Positions 1 to 15,037 are shown, counted from the first letter of the stretch. The stretch: 64,000 nucleotides of DNA from Artemisia argyi (GCA_030686995.1 CM060698.1:137455106-137519105), one strand, 5' to 3'. Translations and numbers: made by a program. The notes: generated by a model not told the origin, from the letters alone.

Positions 1-287
1 CAAAGTTTCTTAGTTATGAAAATAAATAACTTTAAAATATGTGTATTTTTGGAATCTGCAAACTAAAAAAAAAACTATAATAATCACTAAATATATAAGT
101 AGCTAAAAGTAATTTTTTAAATCGAAAAGAAATTTGCCTACTTTGAGAATAAGCTCATTAAATCGGAAAGAAATTTGAGTCAGCCTACAATCCTATTAAA
201 TGTTGAATCTCAAATTTGAGCTAGTTATTACACAAGTGTTTGAAAAAAAAAAATACGATGTACATAGATATTGGAGTTTAAAAGAAA

Positions 288-2523
<2,236 letters not shown>

Positions 2524-2748
2524 TGTATCTAATTTGATTATTAATTGAAGTTTATGATTTTGTGATACAGCGTGTTTGGTATATGAAACGATCACAATAT
2601 TTTTTAATATATTAGTCACAACGATATTGGGCTAATTTTTGGAATTAAAAACAAGTGGGCTCTTATCACATATAAAAAGTTACTTTTTTAAAAAGTCTAA
2701 AAGGCTAATAACTTTTTGTTCTGATAAAAATTGGGCTTCTATCTTATG

Positions 2749-2789
<41 letters not shown>
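2749..2789. repeat. poly(A) tract
   Basis: A run of about 41 A residues upstream of the 2523 gene start. I see no coding signal between 2524 and 4800 apart from this tract and the duplicated block at 3.77-4.05 kb. Confidence 0.9.
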
Positions 2790-2791
<2 letters not shown>

Positions 2792-3772
2792 ACTTAGTTT
2801 TAGTTAATTTTAAAGTTTCATATAACATATTTTTATCTAGTTTTTTTTTTTTTTAATAATAATAATAAAAAAAAAAGGCTAGAGGAATGTTATTAAACTA
2901 ACAATATTTTGCAATCCTAATAATTGTTGAGTGTTGCTGTTAGTTTGTAGCGTGTACCTTCTTTTGATGAATTGTTTCCGATTCAATCTAGTATTTGTTT
3001 GTTGGCTGGTACTTTTCATGGTTGTAGAATTAAGTTAAAATACTTTCGATCAAATGTATTTGCAAAATTTCCGTTCGGTCATATAATATTTTGTTTCTAT
3101 GCATACTTGGTCTGATAGAGAATCATTCAAGATACAGTGCACCAACATACACTCATTATAAGTTTATTTAATATTTTAATACAAAAATGAACTAATTAAA
3201 TTGAAAAATTGCGATACTCGTCGGTTTGAACTATTACAAAATCTTGAAAAATAACTGACAAAGTTTAGCTATGTTGTGCATGTCCAACAACGCTGAAATT
3301 CGAAGCCAATGGTGAATAAATGTTAAATTCTTTGTCTAATACATGGAAAAGTAATACCTATGGAAATATAAATGAATTATTTTTTGAGTCAAAATTGTTC
3401 CTTATCCTTACTGAAAATAATTCAAAAAGGCAAGCTGACTAAGAAGGCACATGAAATCCGATCTCGTGTTGCTGAGATGACATGGTTATTCAAGATAATA
3501 TATTCAGATGCAAGCATGCTTTTGTAGTTGAATGGCATGCTAGATACTTGATAGATAATTGGATTTTTCCAACACTGACATACCAATCAATCAGCAAAGC
3601 CGGATTGCGAGAATAGTTAAATGTTCTTCCGATAAATACACGTATGTTGTTTATGAATGACGAGGACAGGAAATAGTTTAATTTTTGTGATTCAATGTTA
3701 ATGGCAATACATATTTATAGGGTAGATTGATCCACTATGCACCAATATTTTTGAAATTTCATTCCTGTCTAG

Positions 3773-4047
3773 AAGTTCATTATGAATTTTTATACTTACT
3801 AACATGACTGATTGAAAACATTTTGCAGTTATATCAAATATTGTGGTATGTAACATAAGTTCATTATGAATTTTTATATCAAATAAACTTTTAACTTTAT
3901 GTTTACTACTTTTAGCAAAAAACACATTGTATTCATTATCTTTATGTTTGTTTATATCAAAATATTGTGGTATGTAACATAAGGGTAGTTCATTATGAAT
4001 TTTTATACCTACTAACATGACTGATTGAAAACATTTTGCAGTTAAAC
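3773..4047. repeat. Imperfect local duplication in intergenic DNA
   Basis: The block gttcattatgaatttttata occurs three times (about 3776, 3860 and 3988). The first and third copies continue into the same text (actaacatgactgattg then attttgcagtta), spaced about 213 bp. The text tattgtggtatgtaacataa also occurs twice (about 3839 and 3961). This is a local duplication with no ORF of interest. Confidence 0.8.
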
Positions 4048-4801
4048 TACTTTTAGAAAAAAATCAATTGTATTCGTCTGCACACTATATGATAGAGAAT
4101 GAGTACCATTCAAAAACACTAAAAATCACATAAACAAAACAGACAATTAGATTCAATTATTACCGTAAAACACAAATGAAAAGAAATACATACTTACCAT
4201 AGTTACTTTCAGAAGAAGTCAAAAACACACAGACCAAACTCTTAAAACTCACTGGCCGGTAACCAAAGCCGCTTCATACACCTAATGAAACTAACACAGA
4301 CTAAAAAACAACAGAGGATGCAGGAATCTAAATATAAAACATCATTTCAAACTCTTCTACCCATGGCAAAACTCTATTATCAAAACAAAACTCTATTATC
4401 AAGTAATTAGATTGACCTGAGTTATGTACATTCCATCTACAGCCCTAGGTTTAGCGCAGATTAGCGACTGCCTTTGCTTTTTAGCGCAACTATTAGCTCT
4501 CTTATCGATTACATGTTTATTATATCAAAAATTAGAAAAATATGAACATCAATACATATCAGAAAAAAAGTTACGATTATTTACCATAACAAAAAGAATA
4601 TACTAATAAACATAAACTTCAAATTTATATTACCAACCATCAAAGTTTTTACATTTCAGTTATCATTCCCAAAAAAAAAAGTTCCATGATAACTAATCCA
4701 TACATAAAGTGAAATTTGCAAAGGCATTCCTAAGCAACATAGATACTTCTAATAAAAAAAGAAAAGATAACCAATATATACCACATCAAGTGGCCAGCCC
4801 A

Positions 4802-5182
4802 TCACTCGAAAAAGTAAAGATTGATCTTCTTTTCTTCTCTTCCTTCACGCGCAAGATCAATAGCCTTGATCAACCCAGCAAGCACCTTCCTCTCTCTCTG
4901 CAAAGTCTCTTTCAGTCGGTCCAAACCAATGTCACCATGCTCGTGGAACGGCAAGAAACACTCCCCTTCTTCCACCAAGTTCTCTAACCACTTAACCTTT
5001 ACAGCTAATTGATCTCGCTGCTCACCAAGAACCATTAACAACTGATCATTCTCGGCATCATCCTGGGCAAATGCTATATGCAAGCAATCCTCAATTTCAT
5101 TAGAACCAGCAGCAAACTTTAACTTTTGGAAGTTAGGGGTGCGCGCAAGTGCATAAGCAGAGGTTCTTGGTCTTGAAGCCAT
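4802..5182 (-). CDS. Small helical protein, 126 aa, unknown
   Basis: A single-exon ORF starting MASRPRTSAYALAR in a good ATGGC context and ending at a TGA. The sequence is mostly charged and helical: residues 40-75 (QDDAENDQLLMVLGEQRDQ) and 88-115 (LDRLKETLQRERKVLAGLIK) look coiled-coil capable. There is no signal peptide and no recognisable catalytic motif. Codon use is balanced, unlike the very AT-rich surroundings, and a plausible pyrimidine-rich leader (5190-5280) precedes it, so I think it is an ordinary small gene or a captured gene piece rather than a chance ORF. I do not recognise the family. A repeat shared with 17.6 kb lies just upstream (5318-5500). Confidence 0.5.
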   Translation of the reverse strand: MASRPRTSAYALARTPNFQKLKFAAGSNEIEDCLHIAFAQDDAENDQLLMVLGEQRDQLAVKVKWLENLVEEGECFLPFHEHGDIGLDRLKETLQRERKVLAGLIKAIDLAREGREEKKINLYFFE

Positions 5183-5317
5183 GATAGAAGCAACGAATTA
5201 CAAAGATGGAGATTGAAATAGAGTGGAACAATTAGAATGGTAGAGTTTGAATTATAGATATTAGGGTTTGCGTTTGAATGAAAAGGGGGGAGAAATGCCC
5301 TTTTATAAGCAACCCAA

Positions 5318-5335
5318 AAAGACGTTGACCGGTTC

Positions 5336-5368
<33 letters not shown>

Positions 5369-5495
5369 GTTGACCGGTACATACCATTTCTCACAAAAAC
5401 GCAAAAGAGTATAAAAAATAAAATTAACTTTACTATCGCATTACATTTAAAAATAAAATTAAAAATACTTTAACATTTTAATATCACAGTATATT

Positions 5496-5500
<5 letters not shown>
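5318..5500. repeat. Dispersed repeat copy 1 (matches 17640-17770)
   Basis: Text beginning gacgttgaccggt and continuing through acacaaaa..gagtataaaa, attaacttta, atcacattac and taatatcaca closely matches 17640-17770 in the same orientation. A poly(A) run (about 5339-5366) interrupts this copy and repeats the word gttgaccggt. Both copies lie 130-220 bp from a predicted gene start, so this may be a mobile promoter-region sequence. Confidence 0.7.

Positions 5501-5584
<84 letters not shown>
5499..5584. repeat. (AT)n microsatellite
   Basis: About 43 AT units. From 5585 to 6079 I see no gene. Confidence 0.95.
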
Positions 5585-5587
<3 letters not shown>

Positions 5588-6079
5588 AAACTATGCATTT
5601 GAAAAGATTCTTAAGAGTTTATCATTAAATTTCTTTTCAGTTGCATAATAAATGTTAATAGGTGTTGTTAAATTATTAATCACAAATGATCTTGTAGTTG
5701 TTATCAATTGTGGTATTGTGTTTGATAATTGCTATTTGAGTTAAGTTAAATGATTCTGCATATGTTCGTTCATCGTTCGTTTATTCACCAATACACTTGA
5801 CTAAACCAAGGCACTCAACTGAACTAAAGCATGAAACTGAACCTGTGCAGTTGACCACCCTGCACAGGCCCAAATCTGGGGCTGATACATAGCACATCAT
5901 CCTTTTAGTTAAAACTAAACGTTTACATAAGTTCCATGGCTTAACATAGCATGCCTAATTAAAATAAAATTTGTATCATGCTGATGCACATGATCACAAA
6001 AAACAGTTATCAAAAGTTGAAAGTTAAACTGTCAAATGTTCAAAAGTACCAGGTTGTGAAACCATCACACGAGTTTCAT

Positions 6080-7525
6080 CTAACAAACATCGAAAATAGG
6101 AACCAAGATGGGGATATCGTCGTTGTCATGCTCCACTTCAGCTAAAGGATCTATGATAGTTCCAACCAGCTTGAATCGAATCATCTTGTATAACCTGAAC
6201 TGCCAATCTTCTGCCAATATCCTCCAGTTGGTTCGCAGGTTCATGTGGGATTCTCTTTGTGAATTTCCCGGTAAAGAACGACATGCCTCTCTTCACCCAT
6301 TCTCCTTAGGATTGCATGATCGTATGTGAATAGTTCATTATCAGTAACAAAATGTGAAGGTATTGTCTGCAACAAAAATATATTATCTCTTAACTTTGTT
6401 ACTAAAAAGCATCTGCTAATAAAAATTTTATTGAATCAAGTTTATATTTATATTCACGAAATAGATGTGAATGTTGTTACCAGTTTGCCATTGTCAACAA
6501 CGTAAGGAAACAATTTTGTGTAGAAAGTAGTATCCTCGTCCATGTGACCTTCATGATTTTCCCAGCTGCAACTATGGAGAAGCCTCTCATCTGTTATATC
6601 CCAATGACCAAAATAAATTGTTCATTCCTTATCTATGCTGAACTTTTTTATAATATACATTTAATCTTTTAAAAAATAAATAAATAAAAACAAAAAACTC
6701 ACCCGTTTCACCTTCAGCATGTCCTTGAAGAATTCTTAGGCGTGTTGGAAAATGGTTCTCATGGTTCATTTGGAATCCATTATGTCCAAACCTCATCAAG
6801 CTTAACCTATTCTCCCCCGTTTTTGTCAAGACTACACGCTCGTCAACAAGTATCCCTGCCACTGCCACTACATCATCCCAATGACGGTAAATCTGATAAC
6901 CATAAGTTTCGTGAAATCCAGGAATGATAGCCTGTCTTAACCTTACACGAACTTCAAAACCAGCATATGTCAAATAGAAATGATGAGGTAGATCACCCTG
7001 AATGAATTCTTCATCAAACCACTGTTAAATAATTTAAGCTAAGTTATTATTTGCAAGTTTCTTGAATAAACAATAGTGTTTGTTAAATACGGAGTATTAA
7101 ATATTATTACCGGAGAAATGTTCTCATTTTCTCCAACTAGACCTGTGCATCTAACCATCCGATGCCTTGTATGTATAGATCCATACCCCCCACTCTCCCC
7201 TCCGTTTTCTTCATATGCAGTCACATAAAACGTCTCCATCGTAAACCAGACAACTCACATTCATGTGTCTCTTCTCGGTAGTTTATGTCAACCTTTCTTT
7301 TAAGCCTCATGTTATTAACTAGGTATACATGATTCTTATTGTTGTAGTAATGAGCATGGAAATAATCCGGTAGAACCTACGGAAAAGTGCATGAAGAATT
7401 CAATATAAATTTAGTAAAAAAAGTAAAGTCACAATCAATACATTTTCATTATAAATTCAATACAAACTTACCAAAACTTGAATGTCTTCATTTGGAATCA
7501 ACTCCATTATGAATTGTGTTGACAT
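6080..7525 (-). pseudogene. B3-domain protein gene, broken paralogue of 24437-25939
   Basis: Read on the minus strand, this follows the same five-exon plan as the intact B3 gene at 24-26 kb. Exon 1 starts MSTQFIMELIPNED; later exons contain ETFYVTAYEENG (compare STFYVTGYNDQG), YRHWDDVVAVAGILVDER (compare RWDKLVAELQIARGQ) and a last exon ending IFDVC-stop (compare FHVC-stop). Compared with the intact copy, about two dozen residues of the first B3 unit after the tryptophan (GLRWRRF) are missing with a frame change. The last exon also needs a frame change to keep homology across the NW motif (LRTNWRILAEDW). B3 domains bind DNA in plant transcription factors; this copy cannot make a full product without several unusual splices. 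It is a diverged paralogue, not a recent duplicate. Confidence 0.6.
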
Positions 7526-8289
7526 AGTTGCTGAAATTTACACACATTAACTTTATATTAGTTTATGTTTAAAAATTCATCTTTGTTAACATATAAAAAC
7601 ATTTTTGGTTTTAAATGTTTTAACTCAAATTGAGTTAATATATAGTATTACAACTTTGAAAATACTTCAGAATGTCTATCTAACTACCACTAAAAACATT
7701 ATCCCAACAGTGTTATAAAGTAAGGAGTTACCAATCTATGGAAATGAGTGCGCTGTATACTAAATTCATCAATGATCATCTTAAAATTGAAAACTAACAA
7801 AAAGTTTTCAGATAAACAGTATGTTCTATTTTTCTATATCGAAATCAAAAATATAATAACACCAAATAATATATATTTTCTTATGCTTATTTTTGGTTCT
7901 AAGGAACATTTGAAAATTAAATAATCACATGTATTTTTTAAGCTAAAAACCTCTTTATATTTTTCATTCAACATGATTTAAACTATTATTCGCAACATTA
8001 TTATTCAACATCATTTAAACTATTATTCGCAACATTCTTAAACTATTATTCGCAACATTCTTATTCGCAACATTCTTCAACATCTAACTTATAATATGCT
8101 TGAACAAGTATCTTTATCACCATATATATATTGTAACTAAAGCATGCATGCAAAAAGTAAACATCAAATAAATTTTACAACATTCCAATGTCATTAGTCT
8201 AACACTTGACCGTTTGAAAAGCTGATTGATCATAAATATTAAGCTCCTAAATATGCCCAGAAAAAATAAAATATAAACATTTATTATTT

Positions 8290-8515
8290 CAGATTGGATA
8301 ATATTACCTGATTCAGAACAGAGAGATTTTATGAAGTTTGATTATCCCTTATTTTCTTTCAGAAGATAGATTTAGTAATTTTTCTTCAGCATATGTATGT
8401 ATTTTGTTATAGTGGAGTATCTAAGAAGGATATTATGGTTTAATTGTATTTCAGGGATTTGATGGATGTGATGTTCAGGGGAAGAGTGTACGCCGCCTGT
8501 TTGTTTACTTGTCCC

Positions 8516-8561
<46 letters not shown>

Positions 8562-8990
8562 ATATATTACGTTTTACATGTAATTATTTTATCGTTATTT
8601 TTTTTGTCTCTTTTTGTTTCTTTTTTTTTATTTTATTTTATTTAATACTTATCATTTATATTTTTGTTTAGGAAATATATTAAAATCTTAATTCAAATAT
8701 TATGATTAATAACATAATAACAGGTAATTAGTAAAAAATATATAATGTTATCATGGACGGATCCACATATATGTCGGGTGTGGTACGAACTACACCTATT
8801 TTTTAGTTATGAAGTGCAAAATGACATTCCAAAATGCTCTTTTTTAGTGGTATGTGCAATCCCTAATTTGTTTTTTTACTTTCTTTCTTACGATGTAATT
8901 TTAATTAGCCCAACATTTGTTTTGTGTAAAACCATCTTAATAAAAAATAGGTCCTTCTTAGCATGTAAACTAACATAATTAAACACACGT
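8290..8990 (+). repeat. Repeat R, copy A (forward)
   Basis: Contains the core gatttgatggatgtgatgtt, then gtacgccgcctgtttg, also present at 16.4 kb (inverted) and 30.4 kb (forward). Similarity to the 16-kb copy continues outward through a T tract (about 8520-8555) and the text gacattccaaaatgctc to about 8990. It is probably the long terminal inverted repeat of a Mutator-like element. I see no gene between 8990 and 9687. Confidence 0.75.
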
Positions 8991-9687
8991 TTCTAAAAGG
9001 CTTGCTATGGCTGAGCTAAGGTGTTGCAATCACATAAGATGTTACCTTCACGCTATGCATTACGCCAATGTCTCGACTTAAGGAATGCCATATGTTGAGG
9101 TGTGAAAATGCTCGATTTGTGAATGGCGTTTTTGAATTAAATGCAATTAAATAGATGTTTTTTAAGAAATTTATAATGTTATATGGATTGATAACTTTTT
9201 TGAATTTAAAACAAATTAAAGAGGTTTTATCTTTTGTGACAATTTAAAAGATGGTAAGAAAATGAAATGATTTTTCTATATATTTCCTAACTTGTGAGCA
9301 TTTCTTATTCAGGACTCAACCTCAAAAACTAGGACATATATGAATCCTACCCATGAATTTTTTAAAAAGGTTTCTATTTTCTTATTTTATATTATTTTAT
9401 TGACTATTTTCTATTTCATTCTCATGTTTTTAAATAATCTTTTATACAAATCATGTTTTTTGAATGCGCGTCTACACTCTTTATATTGTTATTTTAATAC
9501 AGTATTATAATAACTACAGTATAATTTCAAGTAAGTTTTCATCCCAAATGAATAAAACAAACGAGCTTTAATAAAATCCCATATTTTTTCTTTGTCACTT
9601 TCTTTTAACCCTATGCCAAATCCTAATCCAAAAGACAAACCTATAACAAACCAAACACACCCTTAACATATTAAATTTACTGTTCAG

Positions 9688-10266
9688 GTACCGTGTTCGG
9701 CTTGTTCTCGGGTTTTTACTGGGGATATTTATGGAGATCATGCGGTTTCTTGTGCTGGTATTGTTGGCATTAAACATCGGCATAATATTGTGCGTGATGT
9801 TCTTGTTGATATATGCTCTCGGTCCGGAATTTCTGCTCGTAAGGAGGTGGATATTGGGATTTATGGTGACAGGGACAGATCTTTACGCCCAGCTGATGTA
9901 TTACTTTATTCTTGGGTTGGTGGGCTTGATGTTTGTGTTGATCTTACGGGGTCGTCTCCCTTGACACAATCTGGTATGATTGATTTTATGCCAGGTCGTG
10001 CGGTTATTGAAGCTGCTCAACGTAAACGTGTCAAGTACGAGGCCAAGTGTGTAGATATCGGATATGGTTTCCTCCCCTTTTCTTTCTCCTCTTTTGGAGA
10101 ACTTGAAAAGGATGCTGCAACTCTTTTAAGGCGTATTCGACATTTCTCCATGACCCAAGATATTGGAGCACAGGCGGCCGCTCATATTTTTAATAGGATA
10201 GGTTTTGCTATTGCTAGAGGTGTGGGGGCCCAATTGGTTTTTCGGCTCCCCACTAATTTCTTGTAA
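9688..10266 (+). pseudogene. C-terminal fragment of a non-LTR reverse transcriptase (CCHC + RLE-like)
   Basis: An open frame runs from about 9688 to the TAA at 10264 without needing a start codon. It opens with a Cys/His cluster (PCSACSRV, then YGDHAVSCAG, then KHRHNIVRDVL) and continues with EVDIG, LRPADVLLYSW and DVCVDLTGSSP. This order, a C-x2-C...H-x4-C knuckle, HN, then a D/E-rich restriction-endonuclease-like block, is the C-terminal layout of R2-group non-LTR elements. From memory, widespread plant proteins sharing this end carry a reverse transcriptase upstream and are often mislabelled. The RT part is absent, so this is a 5'-truncated copy. A (TAA)n tail starts 15 bases after the stop. 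Confidence 0.6.
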
Positions 10267-10279
10267 AATCCTATTATTT

Positions 10280-10280
<1 letters not shown>

Positions 10281-10360
<80 letters not shown>
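10281..10360. repeat. (TAA)n tract, possible non-LTR tail
   Basis: About 26 TAA units directly downstream of the reverse-transcriptase fragment. The position fits the simple-repeat 3' tail of a non-LTR retroelement. Confidence 0.9.
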
Positions 10361-10361
<1 letters not shown>

Positions 10362-10559
10362 TAGTACTTTAAAATGAATTGTGACCCGGTCAACGTGTGT
10401 ATAGCAAACCATACGGGTTTGGATTTTCCCAAAGCTGTATTTGATAAAACCGGGTTGATCCATTACACTTTCAGATTATCTTGTTCAATTAAAAGAACAT
10501 TCACATTTTAACAAAAACATTTTTCTAACATTAACAAAAGAATCATCAGTAAAACTTCA

Positions 10560-13500
10560 ATGAATTCATCAAATCATGAAACCCAACCTCTTGCCCTAAG
10601 TGTAATTCATCCAAAAAATGCACAACAACTTCCAAAAGTGGTTGAAATGATTCATTCACTAAATGACATCAAGATTAAACCTAATAATTTCGTTGCCAAC
10701 CTCAACCCAACGAAAAACAAAGAATTCTTTAAAGATGTACTCATTTTTGTTGAAAAATGTTGCCTTCGAAAGACATTCACCCTGAAACCTTCTTTCCAGT
10801 ATGAGAGTTATCTAAAGGAATTCTGGTACACTGCCACTGTCACCGCATTAAACACAATCAAACTCACAGTTGAAAATGGTACTACTAATCTTGAATTTGA
10901 TTTGTTTTCCTTTCGAAAGGCTATAGGAGTAGATTACTTAAAACGCCATCAACAATATGAAGCAAATCCTGATGGTAAGGTTACTAAACTTTTCTTCGGC
11001 CAAATTGGTTACTCTGATAAATTAACCGGAACCCTTAGAAAGAGAGGACTTGCACCAAATTGGAAACTCTTAATGACCTTAATAATTCAGTGTATTGGAG
11101 GTAACACTGGTGGGTATGATCAAATTAATTCAATGCATGAGATTGTTATGTATGGTCTGGCTAATGGGGTGTCAATTGACTTTGGGAAAATTATATATGA
11201 AGATTTGGTAAAAAAGCTGAAGAAGAAGATCAGGGGTGATGTTATGAACTATACCAGGTTCATATCCTTGGTCATGGAATTCCAAATGGGCCCTTCATAC
11301 CATACAAGTAATTCTTCAATCATAGAAACACCCACATTCAGCGATGAGTACTTTTCAATTTCCCAACAAGAAACTGTAGGAGCTCCTTTGACCCAACATA
11401 TGATGTCTGTTTGTAATTCAGAAATATCTACCAACCATACTGGTATACCTGCAAGCTCAGAATCTGAAGATGTGCAAAATGAAGTTTCAATAGTGCCTGT
11501 AGGAAAGAAGGGTCGTCGAAAGAGCAGGGTTAAAAAACGTTACCCTTCCAGTCAGAATAAACAAAATTCAATTCAAAATATTATGGAAAAGGACCAGGTT
11601 AGCCTCCGCAGTTATCATTCAGAATTTGAATAATTTTCTCAGCTCAAAATTATTAGTAGGGTTTGTTTATAATCTGAACTTTGTTTTCTAGGTATTCTCA
11701 TTAGTAGTGTTTTTGCAGTTTCATCATCCCAGTATAGTACTTGAGTATTTGAACTTTGTTCTCAGGCCTAAAGTCATTACTAGTTTTTGTCCTGTTTCAC
11801 CATCCCAACATACTATTTCAAAATCTGTTATTAAGCTATTGATAAAGATGTAGCAATACTTTCAACTGAAAAAAATATCAGTATATGTTGTCCTAATTAT
11901 TTGATAACTTTTCATCAGGAACCTAAATTGGATTTTAAGGCACAGCCTGTTAGGCAAATGTGTGCGTCATCATCATCCCAGCATATTACAAAAGCATTTG
12001 AACATCAGAAATCTGACTCTGAAGCAGTTGATAAAGTTGTTCCTATATTTGATTCTGAAGCAAATATAAACAAATGTGCTTCCATTGAGTCACTGAATCT
12101 ACATCAAGACGATTTGCACAGATTTGATTATTTTTCACTTTGTGATGCTTCTTTTGAAATTTCTGATGATAGCACATCTGATTTTGATGAGATGGACCGC
12201 AAACAATTATTCTCTTTACTTCAATATACAGCTGATCATAGCAGTATTGGTAAATTTGATAATGAAGATGAACCTGTTATGATTTCAGACGATTATGAAG
12301 TTGATGAAAATAACCAATCTCCAGCAGATGGACGTAAACATGCTGATGAAATTTACAAGCCTCCAGCACATGGAGGTGACGATGATGATGAAAATTGCAA
12401 GGCTACAGCACATGAAGGTAATCTTGATGATGAAAGTTACAAGTCTTCAGCTCATGGAGGTAAGCTTAATGATGAAAGTAAGCGTTCTCCGACACATGGA
12501 GTTAACAATGATGAGGATCATGTTTGTGTAACAGAAAATGAAATGTCTTGTGATCATCCACCTTCACCAAAGTCTCAGCGTATAAGTGAATTATCCAATC
12601 AAGTTCTCAATCTTGAATCTAAGATTGAAATGCTGAAGAAAGAAAAGGAGTTTGCTGATCGACAAATACTTTTGTTGAAAACTCGCCCATCTTATCCATC
12701 TGTTTATGATATTTCTTCAAATCTTTTGGAGTCTCTTAAACCTGAACATGACAAATTAGTTACACGTGAAGATTTCAACGGTAAGTTTTCAACCGACGTC
12801 AATAATTTATCAAGCCAGCATAAAGAGATCAGTTGCAAAGTTGTGGAACTAACTGAAGCAGTTAGTAAGATAAAGTTTGAGCTGCCAAAGCATATGATAG
12901 ATGTTCCTGTTATGGTTAAAGAACTAAGCATCATCATATCTGAAGTTAAAAAGAAGGTTGATTCTATTGAGTCCAAGAATTTGGAGGTACCAGCATCTCT
13001 TTTGGGGCTCCCAACAAAAGTTGGAAACTTTATTGATGAGGTTTCTAAGTATAAATCCTTGGAGTCTATACCTTTATCTCTTGAGAAAGTGGAAAATGCT
13101 ATCTACGCTCTTAATGCTAGCCTCAAATCATTAACATGTATGCCAGCCGCTTCTACTGATGTTGTTATGGAGAATAAGAAAAAAGAATCTTGTAAACAGC
13201 TTAAAGTTTCTGATTTTTTTGGTAAAATTAACCTCAAGCAACAAGATAATGGAAGGCTAGAGGTAGCTCATTCTAAGAAAGATATGATGTCTCCAATGAT
13301 TGAAAATGAGGTGGTAGAAAGTGAAGTTCAAGAAGGTGATGCCACTGTTGGGGAAAGTCAATGAATGAATCTAGTGAGAAAGTATTTGTAGTTCAAGAAA
13401 ATCATGTGGTAGAAACTGAATATCAACAAGGTTATGGTGTTGTGGGTAAAAAGCAAATGAATGAATCTAATGAGAAAGAAAATGAAGATGAAGAAAATGA

Positions 13501-14578
13501 TGTCACTGTTGACAAAGATTCAGTGATTGAAGATAATTTGGAAGAAACTGAAGTTCAACGAAATGATGGCAATGTTGGTAAAAAATCAATGAATGAGTCT
13601 CAGCTGAAAGAAAATTTGCTTGAAGAACCTGATGCCACTGTTAATGAAGGCTCACTAATGATTCAAACCTCCCCTGTTAAGGAAATCAAGTATAAAAACT
13701 TAAAAGGTCAAAATGTTCACATCGTTGATGAAACCCTTAACGAACAGAAGCGTCAGCTTGATAAAATGTATCAAGAAAACGTGAAACACGAAAAGTTAAA
13801 GAAGAAGGCTGAGATAATCAAGAGCTTTGATCAACATGTTATTGATCTCTTCACGAAAAAGAAATCATTATATGACAAGTACTGTCATATTGTTCTGAAT
13901 AGGAGAGCCCCTGGGAAAATCACCAATGCTGACATTCTTTCAAGGAATAAAGGTCCAGCTACATTAAAAATCTACAGAGATGATGGAGATGAAGAAATCA
14001 TTGAAGAGTTCAAGGTGAAAGATCTTCATTGGGAAGAATGGAAAGAGTTTTTAGATTGCTGTGGGAAAAGGAAAGCCGCTCGCTGGGTAGAGTTTTTTGT
14101 TTCAATGAGAAAACGTGTTGATGAAGTGATAGAAATGAAAAACAAACTGAATATTCAAGATCATATTCCTTTGCAGGAACAAGACCCTTTTATTGAACTG
14201 AATAGAATTGTTAGGAAGAGGAAGAGAGTTGGTGATGATATGGAAGAATATTTCAGATCAACAAAACATTTCAAAGATCAGGTTGCATATGAAGATCATC
14301 CACCTGGAACCGTGTTGAATGAGCCCACACTTGGTATGATTATTTTCAACAATTCAGATAGAAAAGACTTCATCAGCATTGAAGAACTTGGCAATTTGAG
14401 TAATGTTATGTTGCATTTAGTTCAAACAATATTCGTAAGATTGCACAAAGGCCCTGGTACAACTGACATAGCTAAAACGTTTAGTGAGTTTGTAGTTCGA
14501 GAAGCTGAAAAGAGGAACAAGGAGAGCAATCACAAATGTTGCAGAATCATTCCACTCCTTCTAAATCAAGTTAGTTGA
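10560..14578 (+). pseudogene. Asteraceae-type transposon-associated protein, frameshifted
   Basis: Exon 1 (10560-11597) and exon 2 (11919-14578) join in phase 0 across a 321-bp GT-AG intron. The N-terminal domain has EFWYTATV, FDLFSFRKAIG, LMTLIIQCIGG and YGLANGVSIDFGKIIYEDL; a basic stretch (GKKGRRKSRVKKRYP) ends exon 1. Exon 2 carries five 14-residue acidic repeats, coiled coils, three longer repeats around GKKQMNESNEKE, and a C-terminal domain (APGKITNADIL, HWEEWKEFL, DHPPGTVLNEPTLGMI, FVRLHKGPG). I recall such N- and C-terminal motifs from many predicted daisy-family proteins lying in retroelements; function unknown. At about 13360 the frame slips by -1: comparison with the next internal repeat shows one A missing (gtcaatgaatg against gcaaatgaatg). 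Otherwise about 1,230 codons are open, so the break is recent, a polymorphism or a base-calling error. Confidence 0.65.
12309..12518 (+). repeat. Five tandem 42-bp coding repeats
   Basis: Five 14-codon units with the pattern (Y/C/S)K-x-(P/S/T)-A-H-G-G-x-x-D-D-E (for example IYKPPAHGGDDDDE, SYKSSAHGGKLNDE). Units differ by several substitutions, so the array is old but stays in frame. Confidence 0.9.
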
Positions 14579-14889
14579 TTAGATCATATTGCGTTGTTTT
14601 GAATGTAAGGATATAATCTAATATTAGCTTTTGTTACATATGATCATGTATTTCTTCTAATGCTCTTATTTCATGCAATTAATATTAATATCTTTTATTA
14701 TTAAATATTATTTAGAAAGTTAAATAAAAATATACCAATTGCAATTATATAATATTTAGTACTTTATATGAATATATATTTTTTTAAATACGCATGTGTA
14801 TGATTTCCTTACTATTGTATCGGTTGTGTCCTGTTTTTATATGTACGTGATCATATATCTATACATGATGTATATATTAGAACAATCTT

Positions 14890-15037
14890 ATTTGAGAATC
14901 TGAGAATATAACACATTCGCACAATTTAATTCAGCATGTAACATATTGGCACAATATAACACTTTATCGTCATGCTGAATGTATGTGACTGAAATATTTG
15001 TATCTTTCTAATCTTATTTCAAATTATACCATAAATA

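Noticed and set aside
3698..4018. 106-residue minus-strand ORF with three IKIHNEL repeats
   Set aside because: Its repeats are simply the local DNA duplication; no start context or family signal supports a gene.
9731..9964. Hydrophobic 77-residue ORF looking like a membrane protein
   Set aside because: It is an out-of-frame shadow of the reverse-transcriptase fragment, which has the recognisable Cys/His motifs.
10281..10463. 60-residue minus-strand ORF of mostly tyrosine
   Set aside because: It is a translation of the (TAA)n microsatellite.
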